64,000 bases of DNA from Micropterus salmoides (Eukaryota; Chordata; Actinopteri; Centrarchiformes; Centrarchidae): positions 15,803,697 to 15,867,696 of the forward strand of contig NW_024041373.1 of assembly GCF_014851395.1 (NCBI RefSeq), read 5' to 3'. The notes under the pieces were generated by a model, which was not told the DNA's origin, searched no databases, and worked only from the letters and a program-made list of their open reading frames with translations. Shown here in pieces: positions 37,290 to 49,945 of the stretch (positions are counted from its first letter, which is position 1; every line of letters starts with the position of its first letter). The translations under genes and the position numbers were made by a program.

Positions 37290-37930
37290 CCGGCTGATGG
37301 TGATTGTCCTGTCTATTTCTCCTTTCTTTCTTGGGATTCTGTTTTCCCTTGTGTTTTGGCCTGCCTGCCTGTGTGCTCTCCCTCTCTCTCTCCCTCCGTT
37401 CCTGAGCCCAGCCAATGACCCGCACCTGCACCTCGTCAGCCTCCTCCTCTGCCTGCCACACCTGCCAGCAATCAGCATCATCTCTGACAGTACTTCTACC
37501 CCGGTTCTCCAGTCAACCCCTGCTTGATCGTCGTTGCTCCTTGCCCGGTGCCACTTCATCACTCAGGCTCTTACGTATTCTGGGTCATTTCTGTTTCCCT
37601 GTGCTTTGTCTCCACAGTGTCTAACCTTGTCTGTCTGTCTCACCTCCCCCAGGTCCACTCACCTCTGTCCTCTGTTCCATCAGCTGGGCTCGCCACCCTG
37701 CCCTCTCCCCTCTGACCTCTTCCACGGTGTCCTCCCGGCTCCTCCCCATGCCTCCTTGCTTCCTTGGTCCCCAGTGCCCCCGGCTCCCTTGTCTCAGTCT
37801 CCTCAGTTCCCCGTGCCCCTATTTCCCCGGCGTCCGTCTCTCCCTCAACCCCTTTTCCCCTTCAATGAAGCCTGTTCTTCCCGAGTGTTGCGTTTGGGTC
37901 CACTCTGTCCCCACACCACAACACATTTTT
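37290..37930. other. Pyrimidine-rich stretch with long biased frames
   Basis: C/T-rich on the plus strand, with overlapping open frames up to 160 codons (37045-37527) and 132 codons (37534-37932) whose products are Pro/Ser/Leu-rich. No domain is recognisable and frames are open in several phases at once, as expected from composition. It might be an old LTR or retroelement piece; not established. Confidence 0.35.
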
Positions 37931-39232
37931 AGGTTTTCTCAATCACAGCAGCAACTCAGTAACTAATTTTGAAATCTAAATATAACTGAATTTATAGTAC
38001 TGTGTTTTACTTTGAAAATCATCCAACTGAATGTATGTTTTGTGAATTCCCCTCTTTGAAATTTTAATCAATATCCAGTTCTGCAGTTTAAAAAAAATCA
38101 CTAATGGTTAAAGTACCGAATTTTCATATGTATATTGAAATAGCTCAAATTCAACAATTCAGTTCGAAAGATTCACATCAAGTCAAAACATCCTTTGTGT
38201 TTTTTAATTAAAACATATTCAGTGCTTTTCATTTTGACTCTGTTTTTTTAAATTGCTACTTGCAGCATTTCTGTATTTGGGTGTTTTTCTTTGACCATTT
38301 GAATGTGATTTCTTAAGTTGAGTTCAGCTCTCAGGGCCACCGTATAAAGACACTGTAAGGCAACATCAGAATTATTACGTATCACTGGCAACATGGTTCC
38401 AATAAAAGGCAGGACAAAATGATGGAAGGAGGTAGGAAATGGTGTGAGTCAGCAGATATGAGACATGTATGCATCCTCACATGCATGGGCACACACACAC
38501 GTGCAAGTGCACACACTATGTCTGAGTTATCCATCCACCCTAAACAAGAATGACACTGAAATACTGACAAGTGTCCTCGTCGCTGAAGCCTGAAATTGCC
38601 TTTCCTTCCTGCTGTTGATTGTGTTTCACACTCAGTGAAACAAGAGCTGGGACCTTATGACAGATTCAATGGCTGTGTGTGTATCTAGTCTTATTCAGTT
38701 GTGCTACGCTCATACCAATTTGACAGAGATCTGAAATTCTGCTTGCGAGATTGAATTTATGCCTAGACGGTACGCACTTTTCAACAAGAGAGCTTTCTGG
38801 TCAGTTAACCAGCCACCAATCTAACTTCTCCTCCAGTTAGCCAGGTGGGACTGCACTGAGTCATGTGCTAATGAGGTTAAACTATATTGCAAATTTATCT
38901 GCAACACTGTTTCCTCACTAACAGTGTCTTCTTCCCTCTGCAGCCATACTGTTTATGCTGACTGGGCTTTTGCAGCTACCAAACACGATTAAAGAAACAA
39001 AATGTAACTTTTTTTAAGAAGAACTAACACTTTCTTCCTCTAGCAAATTGAAAGTGAAATTTCAAGGCAATTAAACACTATCAGGGGCTTCACTGCTACA
39101 GCCTACTTGGTCTGGTTTGACCAATAGCTTTTATGGTGGCTAATGTCAGCTAATGTTAGCTGATGATTTTTATAGATATTGTTGTAACATATGTTTCTCA
39201 GTGGTGGAGAGTTAGTTTGTAAATTTACCTTA
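37931..39232. other. Gene-free stretch
   Basis: AT-rich, no recognised feature. Confidence 0.5.
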
Positions 39233-39425
39233 TGAGGTGATGATGCAGTGGCTAAGACACATCCCTTTGGTGTGGGGCATCTGGGTTCAATTCCAACTGT
39301 GACACATCCACTAATGTGTCACTCAGCAGGACACTTAACCCCTTGTTGCTCCAGAGGTGTGTGACCTCTGACATATATAGCAATTGTAAGTCACTATTGA
39401 TAAATAAAGCATCAGCTAAATGAAC
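39233..39425 (+). mobile_element. tRNA-derived SINE copy 2
   Basis: Shares with 30010-30195 the blocks GACACATCCCTTTG, GGGTTCAATTCC, TGTGACACATCCAC, GACACTTAACCCC and ATATATAGCAATTGTAAGTC. The 3' end ATCAGCTAAATGAAC is the usual SINE terminus, better kept here than in copy 1. Confidence 0.75.
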
Positions 39426-39466
39426 AAATATAAAGGGGCTATATGTAGTTTATTTAAATAGATAGA

Positions 39467-40453
39467 TAGATCCTGTGGAAAAGCTTTAGGCTGGTGTGGA
39501 AAAAACAAATGCTTTCAAAAATAGACATGTTAATTTTTATCAGATAACATTATACATTATTTTTGTGAGTCAACAAAAGGAAAAATCTAAATCAAATCAT
39601 TATTTGGTGTGACCACCCTTTGCCTTCAAAACAGCATCAATTCTTCTAGGTACACTTGCACAAAGTCAGGAATTTTGTAGGCCAATTGTCGGGTGTATGA
39701 TTAAACAATTATACCAAACAGGTGTTAATGATTACCAACACAATTTGTAGGTTTAAACACAATCATTTACTGAAACTGAAACAGCTGTGGAGGAGGAATA
39801 CAACTGGGTGAGGAACAGCCAAACTCAGCTAAGAAGATGAGGTTGCTGGAGACAGTTTACTGTCAAAAGTCCTACACCATGGCAAGTCTGAGCACAGCAA
39901 CAAGACACAAGGTAGTTCATCAGTGACAGAGGTTTCCAGATGTACACTGGCTCCCAGTATGTTTTAGAATTGACTTTAAAATTCTATTGATCACTTTTAA
40001 AGCTCTTCATGGCCTCTCGCCTTGTTATATTTCTGAACTTTTAGTCCCATACACACCAGCACACACCTTGAGATCCTCGGGCAGAGGTCTGTTGTCTGTT
40101 CCAGAGTCTCGACTGAAAACTAAAGGGGACAGAGCGTTTGCTCTCAGGGCCCCGAGGCTCTGGAACAGCCTGCCCGAGGAAATCAGGTCGGCTGAGTCAG
40201 TGAACTCTTTTAAGTCCCTTCTTAAAACATACTTTTATAGGAGAGCCTTTCCCAATCTTATTTGACTTTATTTTATCCCTTTTATTTTATTCTATTTTAC
40301 TAATTTTATATTTATCTGTATTTTAGTCTTTTCAATGTTTTCATGCTTTTATCTTGTATTGTTTTTTTGTATTATTGTCTCTTGGGTATTATTGTCTTTA
40401 CACTTGTTAAAGCACTTTGTAACTTGTTTTTGAAAAGTGCTCTACAAATAAGA

Positions 40454-40485
<32 letters not shown>

Positions 40486-41130
40486 TGTCCAAGCTGTTGT
40501 GAAGAAGCACAAAGAAATGGGTAGTACTGAAAACTGTACACAGAAACTTACTGCAGCATATGAAAGACACATCATGCTTACTTCCCTTCACAGTCAGAAG
40601 ATGTCCAGCAGTGCCATCAGCTCAGAGCTTTCTACTGTCCAGAGAAGTCTGCTCAGAAGTAGTCCTCGTGTGAGACTATGCACAAAAACACAGGAAGTGG
40701 AGTGCAGAAAAATTGAGGGACTGATGAGTCAAAATTTTAAATATTTGGCAGTAGCAGAAGGCAGTTTGTTCACCGAAGGGCTGGAGAGTGGTACAAGAAT
40801 GAGTGAAGCATGCTGGAGGTTCCTTGCAAGGCTGGGGCTGCATTTCTGCAAACGGATTTGGAGATTTGGTCAGAATTAATGGTCTCCTCAATGATTAGAA
40901 GAACTGGCAGATACTCATTCATCATGCAATCTGATCACGAAGGCATCTGATTGGCCCAGAATTTATTCTGCAGCATGACAACGACCTAAAGCATACTGTA
41001 AAAGTTATAAAGAGCTAAGAATCTTCAGCATAAAGAAAAACGTCTGAAGTGATGGTATGGCCACCACAGAGCCCTGATCTTAACATCATTGAGAGAGAAG
41101 CAACTGAGGCTGCCTAAATCCACAGAAGGT
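39467..41130 (+). pseudogene. Tc1-like transposon, decayed and split by a LINE
   Basis: Left end TCCTGTGGAAAAGCTTTAGG and GGTGTGACCACCCTTTGCCT; the transposase region starts near 39830 (GCAAGTCTGAGCACAGCAAC). After a LINE insertion it resumes at 40484 (CTGTCCAAGCTGTTGTGAAG) and runs to the DDE region, where QHDNDLKHTVKVIK and WPPQSPDLNIIE can be read near 40970-41095. Frameshifts, stops and several internal deletions make it inactive. The right inverted repeat is absent after about 41130. Confidence 0.85.
39944..40483 (+). mobile_element. 5'-truncated LINE (CR1/L2-like) inside the Tc1
   Basis: Begins ACACTGGCTCCCAGTATGTT and encodes the C-terminal LINE domain with MITFKALHGLSPCYISELL, LKTKGDRAFALRAPRLWNSL and FKSLLKTYFYRRAF, still open for 92 codons (39987-40265). 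It ends with AAGTGCTCTACAAATAAGAA and an ATT tract. It interrupts the Tc1 text between CCAGATGT and CTGTCCAAG, so it is younger than the Tc1. Family assignment is by motif memory. Confidence 0.8.
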
Positions 41131-41209
41131 ACTTGTACACTGTACTTTTACCTAAGTAATGTTTTGAATAGTTGCTTACTTGAGTATTTTAGGTAAAGAA
41201 TTTGAGAAC

Positions 41210-41570
41210 TTCTCAAGTGGTAACCTCGGTGTCTGAAAAGTGAAGCCAATGCAGAAGTGCCCTAAACCTGTATTCTTTCTACTAACCAGCAGGGGGTGAC
41301 TCCATTGGTTGTAAAAAGTCTGACTGTAGACGTAGGGAAAATGACCCTACCTCTCACACTTTACTGATGGTCTCAATCTCTAGTTGCAAGTCTTCTTCAA
41401 TATAGCATGATGTTCATTTAGTAAATGATGGTCCCATTTAGAGTAAGATAGACAATAAAGCATGGTACGATTTCGGACATGGCTACTTTGTGATTGACAA
41501 GTTGCTACCACGGCAACCTGTCAATCAGGATAGAGGGAATCCACAATCTGTGGAGGCTACATTTAAGCAC
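41210..41570 (+). repeat. Teleost dispersed repeat
   Basis: Contains CAGCAGGGGGTGACTCCATT, GAAAATGACCCTACCTCTCA, ATAGCATGATGTTCATTTAG and GACAAGTTGCTACCACGGCA. These blocks occur together in a percomorph repeat, probably a non-autonomous DNA transposon. It also carries a CTCF-like string near 41287-41300. Confidence 0.6.
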
Positions 41571-42244
41571 TGTTGAAAAAAACGTATATAACAGCACTCC
41601 AATTGTAACATTTTGGTCATCTAAAAATGTCTTGTTCAGCAATTGATTGACAGATTGACACACACGTAAGTCTACTGTTCATTTTGTTCTGGTAAGTACA
41701 TTTTGTTTTCAAGCAGCAGTAGGGAATTTTTTAAAGTAACATTTTTGTCATATTTGCTAGAACTATCACTTTATCCTGACAGTAGTACACTAGACAGATA
41801 ATCAGTAAAAAAAAATAATCATGCTCTTCTGGCTCCTCCTAGTGCTCCTACTGCCATTTGCAAGAATCCACCACTCCCGGGTCAAAACAACCAGTCAGAG
41901 CAAGTGGCAGAGGCATGATGACAAACAGTGGGGAATATCTTTTCAGGGGGGGAAGTGGTGCACTACCCTCTCATGGGAAAGAGTGGTGCACTGTGCCCTG
42001 GGCCACTAAGCGTTGGAAGGGCATCTTCTAAAGCAAGAGGGACCAGGGTCTTGGCGTGACTCTTGCCATTGTGGGATAAGGTTTCGAAGGGCAACCGGCT
42101 ACTTCTGGGTTTGGTGGGAGAGGCTTAGCGGAGTGATACGAGCAACAGAGAGAGGTGGAAAGTTTTACATTATAAGTTCAATTGTTATTGAATACTGCTT
42201 AAAGCCTGTTATTCTCAATTAATATAACAGTTAATGTGAATTGT

Positions 42245-42432
42245 GGAAGCACCTTACTAACCAAGATTGCTAGCTACACCCTCTTGTTCAAATATGGTCA
42301 CCTCTGTTTCCAAAAAAACAAGATGGAGGGGGCCAAAATGCCAAACTCAAGGCTTCAAAACGGTACTCCACAAACCAATGGGTGACATCACGATGACTAT
42401 GCCGACAGCTTTTATACAGCCTATGCTGCTTC
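42245..42432 (+). repeat. Teleost dispersed repeat, probable partner of the one at 41210
   Basis: AAAACAAGATGGAGGGGGCC, AAAATGCCAAACTCAAGGCT, CACAAACCAATGGGTGACAT and TTTTATACAGCCTATG belong to the same kind of repeat as 41210-41570, from memory. The 680 bp in between (41571-42244) holds nothing I recognise. Confidence 0.55.
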
Positions 42433-42779
42433 TTCCACTACTGCTGCTACTGGTTCAGTGTGTTTTAGTATTAACTATTATCCTTCAATTGTCACTTGTG
42501 GCCACGGTGGCTGATGTTCGGTGTTGTTGTTGTAAAGTGGCAAACAGTATTTGGCTGTAAATTTCATTATGGCGTATACTTGTTCTAATTTTGCAGTGCT
42601 TTATTCATTGAGGAAATAGTGTGAAACTGTGACTGGTGTGTGTCTGAAATCTTTTCAAAACCCAAATACAACACTTCTTTGTCTCAGTAAAACATTTTAG
42701 AGAGAGTTTTCAGTGATATGTTTCATGTTGATGTAGAGTTTAATGTTTGCATTCCCTCCGGAGAATTTTCTTTTTGCAC

Positions 42780-42950
42780 AGGAAGCTCAGAGGTCAAGTT
42801 AAGCTATGGAACGGTGCCTCTGGAGCTGGCGGGAGTTCAGCCTCGCTGTTGTTCAGTGACGCATTCATCAGGTTGGATGCTCGCTGACATGAAGGACTGA
42901 TGCCAGGTTTTCTGAGTAAAGGTCTGTCTCCTACTCACTATGCCAACCCT
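42780..42950. repeat. Possible dispersed repeat
   Basis: GGAACGGTGCCTCTGGAGCT, CAGCCTCGCTGTTGTTCAGT and GGTTGGATGCTCGCTGACAT resemble a recurrent teleost sequence. Low certainty. Confidence 0.3.
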
Positions 42951-43538
42951 CCAGCTAGTTTTGTTTTGCCAAACGGGGTCATATTTATCTAATAGGGCAG
43001 TACAATGAGAGAGTCACACAATCAAAGGAAATCAACTCAGGCTTATCTGACACTATCTCAATTGTCTTCAAGTAGAAAAACACAAACGTTTAGTTCTCTA
43101 TTCAGGTTTAAACAAAGACTTTCATCACTTACTGAGGCTGTTCGGCCCTGGTCTGTGCCAAGATATGGAGAGGTGTAATCCTGCTCCTTCAGCCAAGATG
43201 TCATCCAGCCAGGCCAGCAATGAAAGTTTTGCAGGCCACTGGATTCAAAACACTCAGTTAAGACTAATACACACATGCTATATGATGTGGTTTGTGTGTC
43301 TTGCCAACATGGAAAATATGTTTAAATATGTAAAGGCAGGTGGATAGATGTGCTGAATTAATAGGGAACATTATATTGCAACTTTTAGCATATATTCTAG
43401 TATATTTGTTGGTGATTTGAGAGTTCATACTGGGAGAGGTGGAGTAAAGTGACATGAGGATTTTCCATAAGCGGAATGTGAGTGACCTCCAGTGGTAAAT
43501 AGCAGCAGTACACTTGAAATTATTGGAGTGAGAGATGA

Positions 43539-43552
43539 TCACTAGGTGGCGC
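43539..43552 (+). promoter_or_regulatory. CTCF-like motif
   Basis: TCACTAGGTGGCGC differs from the CTCF core consensus (CCASYAGRKGGCRS) only at the first position. It is the best such match I saw in the window. Confidence 0.4.
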
Positions 43553-43980
43553 CATAGGTATGAGAATGAAATGTGTCAGGGTGTGAGATCCCTTTGGGAA
43601 GACACACACACACACACAAACACTAATTACTGAAGCACACATGTTTAACATACAACCATAACATGCTGCACAGCTCCCTGGGGCTTTGTGTAAAACCAGT
43701 GCTCTCTTCTCTCAGTCCAGTTTGAATCATCAAAGGCAAAGACGACAGCGCGCCAGGTTGGAGGAAGTTTACATACTGTCAATATTTCAAAAGTTAAAAG
43801 GGTCAAAGATCAGACGTTTTGTCTCTGCTTCTCCAGGATATTTATGTCAGGTACAGACATAGGTACTGAACACTTGAGCAGCAGTCTGTGTTTATTTAAA
43901 TATATCTGATTGTTATATAAGGTGTGAATTTTTATCAAAACATTTACATTTAGTAAATTTCAGAAAAACTTGCGACATTC

Positions 43981-43982
<2 letters not shown>

Positions 43983-44021
<39 letters not shown>
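43983..44021. repeat. (TG)n microsatellite
   Basis: About 19 TG units. Confidence 0.96.
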
Positions 44022-44022
<1 letters not shown>

Positions 44023-45984
44023 CTGAGAATGGGGGTGTGACTGCTGTTATCAAGCTGATCATCCAGGTGATGTGTCACTAGGACGCAGACACCTGGGTGT
44101 GTCTGCGTCCTCACTGGTGGTTAGAACTCTAATTCCCTTCTCCAGTTACTTCCTCCACTACTCTTGCGTGCACACAACCCCACAAAGAATCTTTCAACGC
44201 ACTTATTTTGAAAAAGCTGCCACTTTATTGATTTTGTTGGCTGCTATCAGGAAAAATCTGAGAAAAGTGGCTGCTGTTTAAGCAACCACAACAAAAGCCT
44301 AGAGTGGTTTATTCAACCTGGCTTATATTGCAGTATAATCAATAATAATTAAATGCAAGTAGCAAGTCATTCATTTTAATTTCCTATAATTAACCCAGTT
44401 TAGTGTGGGTGTTTCCAGGACATAACGTAACAGGTTTAGCTGGTTTATCTGTAGATGCCAGATGTCTGAGTTTGACAGGCATGTGTCTTGTCTGACAGCG
44501 AGCTGGTTGGGTTGTAGGAAGCAGATAAAGGGCTCATTGATATGGGAGTGTGTGTGTGTGTGTGAGTGTGTGTGTGAGACAGCAGAGACGCGTGGCTTTT
44601 CTGGCGTCAAACCGGTCTCGGGAGGAGGCTGAGGAGCTGCTTGTTTACGTGAACCAGAAACAGTATTTGTTTGTTTTGGGGAAGAAAAGTGCATAGTGAC
44701 ACGCTTCCCTTTGTCAGTTCAATTGACAGGCTTTCCATAATGGTGACAATCAACTATCTCAGAGTGGAAACGGCAACGAACATTATGAGCCTGTTTATGT
44801 GGATTTTTGTTGGCTATACAATGATTGCACATAGATATAACTGTGCACTCTGAACACCACCAGTGTTTTTACTAAATCTACAGATTTGGTTTCTCTTGTT
44901 TATCCATGTTTTTTGGGATGTGAGACCACAGTGAAGGACTTAAAGATGAGTCTGTGTCACGCCTGTCCCAGCAGCATTAGATGTACTATACTTTACTGAG
45001 GCTCCAGATCCTCTTAATACATCCCGACTGTCAAAACTCTAATACCACATCTCTATCTGTCTGACATTTCCAACATCACATGGGCAGCAAAAGTTTCAGG
45101 CAACAAATGGAGAGTCGGGGAACGTTGGATGGAGGTTTGAGGTCTGAAAAAGTTACAAATGAATCATTAGTCCTCCAACATTACACATTGAACATTAAAG
45201 TAAACTCAGTATTTCTATTTCTCTCTATCTCTTTACAAAGAAGGGAGTGTATTTAGCAGTTTTGCACAATAATGGGTAGGGAGTCATGTAAAAGCTATTT
45301 GTCCTTTGGCCACCCTTAATGAGTCACACTGGCTTTGCTTTCTGATCTCTTCCATATGACATTTTCTACTTAACTGTAACTGTGATTTCATATGAATAGC
45401 GACACACACTTTCAGGTGTGTCCTGCCATTCTTGTTGTTTATGAAACCAACAAACTGACAAACACAAAAGCACTGCTGCTCATATCTAAATGAGAATTTA
45501 GAGCAACGAATAAACAAGACAAGGAGGAGCTGCAGCAACACAAAGGAAGATCAAGAGGAGTGGGAACTATCAACCACACCGATATGATTCCTGCACCTCC
45601 CTACCCTTTCTACTCTGTCTTACTGAAGGTTACCTTGATATATGATTGATGTCTGGAAGCCAAAATCCATTTTTATTATCATCTGTCACTGAAAGGCCTT
45701 TCATGTGTTTCTCCTGGGATGATATTTATCTGTAGCTTGGATTCCCAAGGAAGAACAAAAAAAGACTTTTTCTCTGAGATGTAAATGTAGTCCAGGAATA
45801 GACTAGACATTTTAATCTCAGATTAAGATACCTGACAGGTTATTTTGATGAGATGGTGCTTTACAAATAGCACAGGCAGATAAATCACACTTGGTGTGTC
45901 TGCACAACATCAAATCTCTAACCAATAAGATGCAATTCACTTTTGACCATAACTTTTACAGTTATTTTTGTATACTTCTTATTT
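44022..45984. other. Gene-free stretch
   Basis: A GT tract near 44549-44575; no recognised gene. Confidence 0.5.
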
Positions 45985-46100
45985 TTAGATGGTTGCAACA
46001 TCTTGGAATGACAAGACTATGTTTCGTTGTATGCAGGTATAAATAAAGTATGTAAGTATAATGACAATAAAGTTGGACTGAATTAAATTGAATGAACCAA
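45985..46100 (+). mobile_element. LINE 3' tail
   Basis: TTCGTTGTATGCAGG then AATGACAATAAAGTTGGACT GAATTAAATTGAAT is the usual end of a fish LINE (GACAATAAAG followed by a short AT-rich tandem). It may be the same family as the ORF2 fragment at 29160-29415. Confidence 0.5.
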
Positions 46101-46404
46101 ATGAGCTTTGCTCAGTTTACCTTCACAGGCAGACCATTTTCTCACCTCTTTCACCCTATCTCAGCCACAGACTGATCCCAACCACACTCCAATTTCGCTG
46201 TCTAAAAAGTGTCTAAGACCTGAATAATTTAGCGTGTGACCCCTTTAAACAGAACAAAATGTCTCCTTGTAACACATTGTCACGGGCTTTCCACCAATTT
46301 TGACCACTTCAGCCAAAGAGCTATTTGTTTTCCTTGTTTTATCTGAATAGTTTTCAGCCCAAAGAGTTTAAATTATCCAGTAAGTCACGAGAAAACAAGA
46401 CTAA

Positions 46405-46905
46405 GAGTGAGCCTGCACAGCACTGATTTAAGATAAATGCTAATACAACCATGCTATCATGCTGATGCTAATCAGGTGTAAAGTTAACCATCATCACCAT
46501 CTTAGTTTAGTGTGTTAGCATGCTAATATTTGGTTAATCGCACTACACACAAGTACAGATGATGGGAATGTCATGTCAAGTCTATTGTCCTAAAGTTTTG
46601 GACAAACTGAATATTTTACTTGATGATGGCCCTAGAGGAAATGTTACGTTATCACTATAAGTGATAATAATTCATTCAGATGTACTCTTTTAAGACTTGT
46701 CTTAACACTTAAGTGTTGAGACACTGAACTCAAACCCACAAATGGTGGTGTTGGAGGAAAAGTCAGGGTATCACTGAGGTCATTATGATTCATCCTCTGG
46801 AAAATATGAATGTCTCAACAACATTGTATGCAAATTCAATTCATCAAGTAGCTGTTCTTTCATTCTGGACCAAAGTGGTGGACTGACAGACCACAGAGGG
46901 AAACA
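46405..46905 (-). repeat. AGCATGCTAACA-type dispersed repeat, near full length
   Basis: Blocks TAGTGTGTTAGCATGCTAAT, GATGATGGCCCTAGAGGAAA, AGGTCATTATGATTCATCCT and TTCTGGACCAAAGTGGTGGA in reverse orientation, ending at the expected terminus near GACTGACAGACCA. Confidence 0.8.
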
Positions 46906-49744
46906 TGATAAAATGAACATACCAGAAATAAAAAAAACTTTCCCGCTTCTCTGTTTTAATCATCAAAGCCCCTCAGATTTACAGGACTCTTGACCCCCAG
47001 GTTAGAAAGGTGGATACGCTGTCATGAGTGCATTTAGACAACACCTGCACTCAACCTACACAATCACAGTCTTTATCAAATCCAGGAATCATGTAAAATA
47101 AGAGGGTAATGTGTCATGGATGACTTGAAGGTGCAGACATCAGCACACATCTTATCAAAACAGGAGCATTTTATTTCATCTACACTTTAACTGAATGAAA
47201 TGAAAATACCCCAATCTACCACTCCAGAGGTAGAACGAGCTTGTGATGTTGACCCTGATTAAACCGACGTAGCATTACGGAAATCACACACCAACCATGA
47301 CAGTTTGTTAATCATGTGTCAAGCTGTATGCACTGCAGGTACCTGGCAGTTTGACAAATGGCCCTTGGGCTGTATCTGTCATGACACGGCTGTCCTATTT
47401 ATGGGTGTTTTGTCGTGCTGCGGGTAATATATTATAACAACAGAGGTATTGTCTGGAAACTGGGTGTTGTCCTCACACAGAAACATGAGGAAAGGTGTTA
47501 TGGATAATGGCCAAATCCATTTTGTCTTGGAATGCCTACATAGGACATGCCATGTATTTATGGTTTTTGACAACAACACTGTTCTTAGACACTCCAGGTG
47601 GATCTGAACTAGTCCTGAGGCATCAACCTCCCACCAACAACTTCCAGCTCACACAGTTCGCTCGGCCTCCTCTTACATACAATGTACCAGTTCATCTACC
47701 TATGTTTGTGAAATGTGAAAGGCATACTGTAAATAAACACAAGGACAGATGAGGAGAGGAAGAGGTTGAAGTACAAAGTTTTATTTGAATTATGAATGAA
47801 ATGTGAAAGAACCCACTGACAAGTTATTCTTTGTGTTAGTTTAGTAAAATAATTTGATTTGCTGTGTTCCCAAGCATGGTGTAACATGCAAAGATCGATC
47901 AAAACCAATATGTAGACATTACAGTGACAGAAAAGCTGAATGATCCCTAATAAATAGGTAATAGTGAGTAGTAAATTGGTGAAATTTTCCTCCCATTAGT
48001 AGGTTATAAATGTTAAATTCTGTGGTGCTGGTTCAGCCTCTGCATGCTTTTGGCTACCATGCATCTATTTATCACATTATGTGCAACACAGTCAACTTGT
48101 GACACTCCCATTTGTCAGGGATGGTGTCTCACAAGTGGCACTTAAACAGCAACATTGACAATCACTTCCAAACACAATGTACAAAAGTTACAAAATAAAT
48201 ACCCTTCTTTTTTAAAATCATTTTCTTGTTGTTTTGCAGTAAAATAGGCTCACAAAGTCATTTTAAACATCATCTGTGGCACATTTCATTAATTTTAAGA
48301 TGAGTTATCCTTGTTATTTCCTGGAATTTAAAGGAAAAAAAACCCCCAGCAGTGTTGAAACATAATTCATGCAGCAAGTGTGAGTAAAAGGTCATTACAT
48401 TGAGTTTGGTGTAACAAGTTTGCATCAAACTGGGGAGAGGACGCTCTCTGCACACAAAGAGCTGCTGTCTGAAGAACCAACGTTGCTTCGTAAGACACTG
48501 CAGCCAACAATTTTCATTTCAGTGGTGGGGAATCAGAGCTGTAGGTGCAGAGAGTCTCGTGCTGTAGCCCTTATCCAGCCTCTCTTTCTCTTCTAGCTCT
48601 GCTGGTTCACTAATGATGGTGAATTTCATTTCACTGCTCATTAAAAGAACATCTTTGCAGCCGGTCGTGCCATCTGACGCTGCTTGGGAGACGATATCCC
48701 CGGGAATGAAATTAAGAGAAATTCAAACTGACCTGTGCTCATCAGACCTGCAAATAAGAGATACAGAGAGATTTATTTCTAACTTGCTTTGGCAATGTAA
48801 ACGTCTGTTTCTCATGCCAATAAAGCACCTCTGAATTAAATGGAGAAAAAGAGTGGGGAAATATTTAGGCAAACAGTATGTGCCAGCAATGTGTCTCTGA
48901 TTTTTAGACTCTGCTACCTACCTACTGTATATGAGGTCTGGGCTTTTTCAAACACAGCTCAAAGTATTTACATATTAACAACACTGGTATTAAGTGTTCG
49001 TGCAGGAATATGGAATGAAGACTTGAAATAAAACCCCTGACGTTGTTTTCACCTTGTCTTGTGCTTTGAAATGAGGTCAAAGGGCTTTAATGAAGGCTTT
49101 TAATGTGCAAAGTGTGCAGCTATGTCCTTCTCCTTTCATGTCTTTGATCAGTGCCACTGACTAGAAAGCTTAGCTCTTCAAGCGAACCACAGCAGCATGT
49201 GCAGTATCTCACACCCTGACATCACAGGCCTGTTAGATTCAATCAAATGTCCTGTTATGCAAGTGTGCCAAAGGATCGCTTCCTATGGAGGAATTGCTCG
49301 ACTATACGTGCATATAAGCGTACGGTGTATGCTTGAGATGCTATTTTGTCATACAGTAATACAACACAAAACCCCAGTCTGAGCCAGAGGGTATGGGGAA
49401 ATAATTGGGAGCTTGAGAGTGCTTCATACTGTAAATCTCTGGGGGGATCTCTAACTCTTTTCTCCCTCCTTCTGCAGTAAGGTCAGACTTGAGTGTTTAA
49501 TTAATGCTGCCCTCTGACAGGAGAACCACAGTGAGATGCATCAAGAGGACGATGATAAGGAAAATAAACAGTGTAATACTGAATTGAATGATAATGCCCA
49601 AACTAGTCTCAAGACAAAGTTGTCAGCCTGATTTCTAAAAATGAAGCATTTGTGTTTGTTTTAATATATTCCATGGTTGGGCTTCTCTCATAAATGAAAT
49701 CTGCTGTTGGATTGTTAATTTGTCTGTGGTGATTCAGTATATCT
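46906..49744. other. Gene-free stretch
   Basis: No recognised gene or delimitable element in nearly 3 kb. Short frames at 47495-47752 and 48613-48834 have no domain. Confidence 0.5.
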
Positions 49745-49945
49745 GTGAATCAGACTACAGCAGATGTTTACCTTTGGGGATCTCGAACAAAAACTTCAGG
49801 GAATCTTGTCGAGGAATGGTGCCAGACAGATAACCATACACACAGGTGGATAGCACAAGAACGTGATGCATGGAGGTGGATTGTAAGGTATGCATTGGAC
49901 ACCAACAGGCGTGAGCTCACGGAATGATGGATGGATGGAAACTGT
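49745..49945 (+). pseudogene. LINE C-terminal remnant with (ATGG)n tail
   Basis: The frame ends ERDAWRWIVRYALDTNRREL followed closely by a stop and ATGGATGGATGG. A D-R-W-R motif just before a stop and an ATGG tail is typical of some fish LINE ORFs, possibly RTE-like. Only this last part is preserved. Confidence 0.5.

Noticed and set aside
37045..37527. 160-codon open frame, hydrophobic and Ser/Pro/Leu-rich
   Set aside because: The sequence is pyrimidine-rich and open in several phases and on both strands. No domain or splice context supports a protein.
40343..40879. 178-codon open frame on the plus strand
   Set aside because: It runs from the LINE 3' tail through the ATT tract (an isoleucine run) into decayed Tc1 sequence. 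It is a chimera of two dead elements, not a gene.
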